NCBI GenBank assembly: GCA_947489665.1
Contig: CANLEH010000005.1
Span: 124,001-188,000 of the forward strand
From: an uncultured Roseicyclus sp.
GTDB taxonomy: Bacteria > Pseudomonadota > Alphaproteobacteria > Rhodobacterales > Rhodobacteraceae
DNA length: 64,000 nt
Direction: 5' to 3'
This document shows positions 60,551 to 64,000 of this stretch, piece after piece. Each line of letters begins with the position of its first letter. Position 1 is the first letter of the stretch. The position numbers and the translations under genes were made by a program. The notes under the pieces were generated by a model. It had not been told where the DNA came from. It ran no database searches and saw nothing but the letters and a program-made list of their open reading frames with translations.

Positions 60551-60642
60551 GCTCTACGGGACGGCGGGAGGGGCGATGGGCAAGGCCCGAGCGTCTCCCA
60601 GCCGGCCTTCCCATCCCGCCAATCGCGCCATATATCCTTCCC

Positions 60643-61083
60643 ATGTTTGCAGACCTCCTCAAGCGCCTCGCCGCCCCCGAACCCGAACCGCTGCCCTTCG
60701 ACGATGCCCGCCTTGCATTGGCCGCCCTTCTCGTACGGCTGGCCCGCTCAGATGGTGACTATGCCCAGATCGAGGCAGACTATATCGAACACATCCTCAG
60801 GCACCGCTATGCCATGGCCCCGTCCGAGGCCCGCGCCCTTCTGATCGAGGCCGAAGCCCTGGAGGCTGAGGCCCCCGACACCGTCCGCTTCACCCGCGCC
60901 ATCAAGGACGCCGTCCCCTATGACGACCGCATCGGCGTGGTCGAGGCACTCTGGGCCATCGTTCTTGCCGACGGTGTGCGGGATGAAGAAGAAGACGCGT
61001 TGATCCGCATGGTCGCCCCCATGCTCGGCATCAACGATCGCGACAGCAACCTTGCCCGGAAACGCGTCGAAGCGCAGGGATGA
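60643..61083 (+). CDS. TerB-family protein
   Basis: 146 residues, all-helical TerB fold: LALAALLVRLARSDGDYAQIEADYIEHIL, and VEALWAIVLADGVRDEEEDALIRMVAPMLGI, each with an acidic motif (D-G-D-Y, D-G-V-R-D-E-E-E) that may bind metal. The family is tied to tellurite resistance and stress, but the role of single TerB proteins is unclear. It overlaps the next gene by 4 bp. Confidence 0.85.
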   Translation: MFADLLKRLAAPEPEPLPFDDARLALAALLVRLARSDGDYAQIEADYIEHILRHRYAMAPSEARALLIEAEALEAEAPDTVRFTRAIKDAVPYDDRIGVVEALWAIVLADGVRDEEEDALIRMVAPMLGINDRDSNLARKRVEAQG

Positions 61084-61832
61084 TTGCGTCGCTGCCAATG
61101 TATGCCACGCCGCGCACCGCCGGGGCGGATGCGCGCCTTTGGTCGTCCATTGCGACCCACTTGCGCCACGCGGGCCATGGTGCGCCCGCGACGCTCAGCC
61201 TTGCATCGGGCGATCTACTTGGCCATTGGACCGATCCCGCGCTCGTGCTGTCACAAACCTGCGGGCGGCCTTACAAGGATCACCTGCATGGGCGCGTCCA
61301 ACTGGTGGGCACACCCGATTACGGGGTGCCGGGCTGCCCGCCCGGCCACTATCGCAGCCTCGTCATCGCGCGGGCCGACGACCCGCGCAGCGATATCAGC
61401 GAATTCGCGGGGGCCGTTTTCGCGTTCAATGACCCCGGATCGCAATCAGGATGGGCCGCACTTGCCGCGGAACGGCCCGAGATCCTGACCGGGCCCGGCC
61501 TGCGCACGGGAAGCCACCGCGCCTCAACACGTGCCGTCCGCGAAGGCCGCGCCGATTTTGCAGCGATTGACGCCGTCACTCTAAGGCATCTCACGGCCGC
61601 TTCTGAGGCGACCGGGGTGAAGATCATCCACGGCACCGAACCACGCCCCGGCCTGCCCTTCATCACCGCGCTATCGCAAGACGCTGCCGCAATCGCCCAG
61701 GCGGTCACAGAGGCCATCGCGGCCTTGGACAAGACCGACCAAGCAACGCTTGGCCTGCGCGCGCTGGTCGCAATTCCGGCAGAAGAGTATCTCGCGCTGC
61801 CCGATCCAGCTGTTCGCCCGCCGGCGCCTTGA
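61080..61832 (+). CDS. PhnD-like phosphate/phosphonate-binding family protein, no signal peptide
   Basis: 250 residues. The two-lobed solute-binding pattern is present (LPMYATPRTAGADARLW at the start; TGSHRASTRAVREGRADFAAIDAVTLRHL as the PhnD-type signature). There is no signal peptide, so it would be cytoplasmic unless the start is wrong. The overlap with terB (ATGA) supports this start. The role is unknown; a sensor or moonlighting function is possible. Confidence 0.75.
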   Translation: MIASLPMYATPRTAGADARLWSSIATHLRHAGHGAPATLSLASGDLLGHWTDPALVLSQTCGRPYKDHLHGRVQLVGTPDYGVPGCPPGHYRSLVIARADDPRSDISEFAGAVFAFNDPGSQSGWAALAAERPEILTGPGLRTGSHRASTRAVREGRADFAAIDAVTLRHLTAASEATGVKIIHGTEPRPGLPFITALSQDAAAIAQAVTEAIAALDKTDQATLGLRALVAIPAEEYLALPDPAVRPPAP

Positions 61833-61897
61833 GCGCGGCCATTGCAATTCCACGGTCCTTCGGTCCAAATCACGCAACCCTACGAACGGACAGCGAT

Positions 61898-62674
61898 ATG
61901 ACCGACACCCCCGTCATCGACATCAATGGCCTGCACAAAAGCTTCGGTGCGCTCGACGTGCTGAAGGGCGTCGACCTGACGGCCAATGCGGGCGATGTTG
62001 TCTCGCTCATCGGCTCGTCCGGGTCTGGCAAATCCACCCTGCTGCGCTGCGCGAACCTTCTCGAAGACAGCCAGCAGGGGGAAATCCTTTTCGAAGGCGA
62101 GCCCGTCAAATGGAAAGGCGCAGGCGCCAACCGCCGCCCGGCAGACCCCGAGCAGGTCCGCCGCATCCGCACGAACCTGTCCATGGTGTTCCAAAGCTTC
62201 AACCTCTGGTCCCACCTCACGATCCTGCAAAACGTGATGGAGGCGCCGGTCACCGTTCTGGGTGAAGACAAAGCCGAGGTCGAAGACCGCGCCCGCCAGT
62301 TGCTCGAGAAGGTCGGCATTGGCGCGAAATGCGACGCCTGGCCTTCGGAGCTTTCCGGCGGCCAACAACAGCGCGCCGCCATCGCGCGCGCGCTGTGTAT
62401 GCAGCCCCGTGCGCTTCTATTCGATGAACCCACCTCCGCCCTCGACCCCGAGCTGGAGCAAGAGGTGATCCGCGTGATCCGGGGCCTGGCCGAGGAAGGC
62501 CGCACGATGATCCTTGTCACCCACGACATGCGCATGGCGCGCGACCTCTCAAGCCACGTGGTCTTCCTGCATCAGGGCCTGGTGGAGGAACAGGGCGCGC
62601 CGTCCGCGCTTTTCGGCAACAACGCGCAATCCGAGCGTTTGCGCCAATTCCTCAGCCATTCCGATGCGGCTTAA
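61898..62674 (+). CDS. ABC transporter ATP-binding protein, polar amino acid (HisP/GlnQ) type
   Basis: 258 residues. Walker A GSSGSGKST, Q-loop VFQSFNLWSHLT, signature LSGGQQQRAAIARAL, Walker B ALLFDEPTSALDPEL and H-loop VTHDM. The HisP-like insert (WKGAGANRRPADPEQVRRIR) points to basic amino acids. It shares its 3' end with the binding-protein gene (11-bp overlap). Permease genes probably follow beyond the window. Confidence 0.92.
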   Translation: MTDTPVIDINGLHKSFGALDVLKGVDLTANAGDVVSLIGSSGSGKSTLLRCANLLEDSQQGEILFEGEPVKWKGAGANRRPADPEQVRRIRTNLSMVFQSFNLWSHLTILQNVMEAPVTVLGEDKAEVEDRARQLLEKVGIGAKCDAWPSELSGGQQQRAAIARALCMQPRALLFDEPTSALDPELEQEVIRVIRGLAEEGRTMILVTHDMRMARDLSSHVVFLHQGLVEEQGAPSALFGNNAQSERLRQFLSHSDAA

Positions 62675-63419
62675 GGCCCTTTTCCTTGCTAGCCTCATTA
62701 CCTGCCCAGCGGTGGCGCAGGACATCACCATCGGCACGGCCTTTGCCTACGATCCCTTCATCTCGCGCGATGAAACCGGCACCTACGAGGGGGCAGAGCC
62801 TGAGATTTTGAGCGAGATCTGCACCCGCGCCGGATGGACCTGCACATGGGTCGCACTGCCCTTCGAGGATATCTTCCCCGCCCTGCAGCAGGGCCGCATC
62901 GACATTGCCGCCAATGGCCTGGGCCATACAATCGAACGCGCGGCTGAGGTTCATATGGCCTGCCCTTACTACCCGGTCCTTGGCGATCCGCCCTCTGGCA
63001 CCTTCTTTGTCACGGACCCGAGCCACGATCCCCGTTCAGGCCCGGTCGGCGTGACCGCCGGTTCGATCTTTGAGGCAACTTTGCTGCGCGAAGGCTATGT
63101 GCCGGTCCCGTTCGAGGATGAAACGATCGCCCTGCAAGCCCTCCACGATGGCCTGGTGCCCGCCCATTTCGGCAGCAGCACGTATCCTGCGCAGATTGGG
63201 GCAGATAGCGGCCTCTTTGAGGTCGGTGAGATCGAGACCGGCGCCATCGGCTTCGCCTTCGCGCTTTCACCCAACGATCCTAATCTGATCGAGACGTTTG
63301 AGGATGTTCAGGCCGATATTTCGGCCGACGGCACCCTCGCTGGCATTGCGCAAATCCATCTGGGCTTCAGCCATCCACACCCGATTTCGCTGTGTGATCG
63401 CACCAATCCCGTCAGTTGA
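62664..63419 (+). CDS. Periplasmic solute-binding protein, amino acid type
   Basis: 251 residues with signal peptide (1-19, ending PAVAQ) and a family 3 solute-binding domain: GTAFAYDPFISRDETGTYEGAEPEILSEI, then FPALQQGRIDIAANGLGHT. Partner of the ATPase before it. ATG at 62664 lies inside the end of that gene, indicating coupled translation. Confidence 0.85.
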   Translation: MRLKALFLASLITCPAVAQDITIGTAFAYDPFISRDETGTYEGAEPEILSEICTRAGWTCTWVALPFEDIFPALQQGRIDIAANGLGHTIERAAEVHMACPYYPVLGDPPSGTFFVTDPSHDPRSGPVGVTAGSIFEATLLREGYVPVPFEDETIALQALHDGLVPAHFGSSTYPAQIGADSGLFEVGEIETGAIGFAFALSPNDPNLIETFEDVQADISADGTLAGIAQIHLGFSHPHPISLCDRTNPVS

Positions 63420-63529
63420 CGCAAGGGCATCCCTGACCGCGCGGCTTGCCCCCACGCGCGAATTCTCTATCAATCAACGCATAACAGGTGCAGCCGCCAA
63501 AAGGACTGCGCCACAACACGGAGATACAC

Positions 63530-64000
63530 ATGAAAAAGCTGATCCTCGCCACCACGGCGTTGACCCTTACCGCTGGCATGGCACTCGCCGATGGCCATTC
63601 CGTTGTCCGCATGGGCACCGAAGGCGCCTACCCTCCCTACAACTTCATCAATGATGACGGCGAAGTCGATGGCCTGGAGCGCGCGCTTGGCGATGAACTC
63701 TGCGCACGGGCTGAGCTGACCTGTGAATGGGTCACGAACGAGTGGGATTCGATCATCCCCAACCTGACATCGGGCAACTACGACACCATAATCGCGGGCA
63801 TGTCGATCACGGACGAGCGTGACGAAGTCATCGACTTCACGCAGCCCTATATCCCGCCCGCCGCGTCGCTCTTCATGGGGATGGATGACGGGCTGGAACT
63901 CGACGGCGCCACCATCGCTGCCCAAACCGGCACCATTCAGGCCGGCTACCTGGCAGGCCTCGACGGTGTGACGCTCATTGAATTCGCCACGCCCGACGAG
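63530..64000 (+). CDS. Periplasmic amino-acid-binding protein, N-terminal part (cut by window end)
   Basis: 157 residues are visible. Signal peptide 1-20 (MKKLILATTALTLTAGMALA), then a typical family 3 domain: GTEGAYPPYNFINDDGEVDG and NLTSGNYDTIIAGMSITDER. GGAG lies about 8 nt before the ATG. It is the second binding protein of this transporter cluster and resembles lysine/arginine/ornithine or octopine/nopaline binders. Confidence 0.9.
   Translation, partial: MKKLILATTALTLTAGMALADGHSVVRMGTEGAYPPYNFINDDGEVDGLERALGDELCARAELTCEWVTNEWDSIIPNLTSGNYDTIIAGMSITDERDEVIDFTQPYIPPAASLFMGMDDGLELDGATIAAQTGTIQAGYLAGLDGVTLIEFATPDE

Overview
The window looks like a chromosomal segment of an alphaproteobacterium of the family Rhodobacteraceae (Roseobacter-type). 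The support is high-GC coding sequence, a complete 14-subunit proton-pumping NADH dehydrogenase (nuo) cluster studded with accessory reading frames as described for Rhodobacter capsulatus and Paracoccus denitrificans, small proteins of the DUF5333 and DUF5337 types known mainly from this family, a Hint-domain protein, and a leucine-degradation (liu) cluster.

Layout. 1-2.4 kb: tatA, tatB and the start of tatC, then an iron-type ABC ATPase. 2.5-4.5 kb: an intact IS1595-type insertion sequence with 24-bp inverted repeats and 8-bp target duplications, carrying a passenger gene and a tiny extra reading frame; it sits in the middle of a palindromic operator in front of a membrane-protein/XRE-regulator pair. 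5-14 kb: AlkC-like DNA glycosylase, an atypical SDR, a Hint protein, three tandem paralogous small secreted proteins, prfC with a large hairpin enclosing its start codon, and several hypothetical genes. 14-19.4 kb: DEAD-box RNA helicase, then on the minus strand RNase J, coaX and birA, which trail the nuo operon. 19.4-43.6 kb (minus): nuoA to nuoN, interrupted by about 15 accessory genes, mostly small lipoproteins or exported proteins, plus a trypsin-like protease between nuoA and nuoB. 44-56 kb (minus): acyl-CoA ligase and the liuC, liuE, liuD, liuB, liuA leucine catabolism genes with interspersed accessory genes. 56-60.6 kb: a 2OG-Fe(II) oxygenase, a large SAM-methyltransferase-like protein, a SnoaL-like protein, a PhzF-like protein and a YdcZ transporter. 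60.6-64 kb: a TerB-like protein, a PhnD-like protein, and an amino-acid-type ABC ATPase with two periplasmic binding proteins, the last cut by the window end.

How the genes work together. The Nuo proteins form complex I, which oxidises NADH, reduces quinone and pumps protons. The Liu enzymes convert isovaleryl-CoA to acetoacetate and acetyl-CoA. RNase J, the DEAD-box helicase and RF3 act in RNA turnover and translation; TatABC exports folded, often cofactor-containing, proteins. The features most worth a second look are the IS insertion that splits an operator, the hairpin over the prfC start, the tandem secreted family at 8.8-10.1 kb, the helix-hairpin-helix domain shared by NuoE and its neighbour, and the dense set of exported accessory proteins inside the nuo operon.
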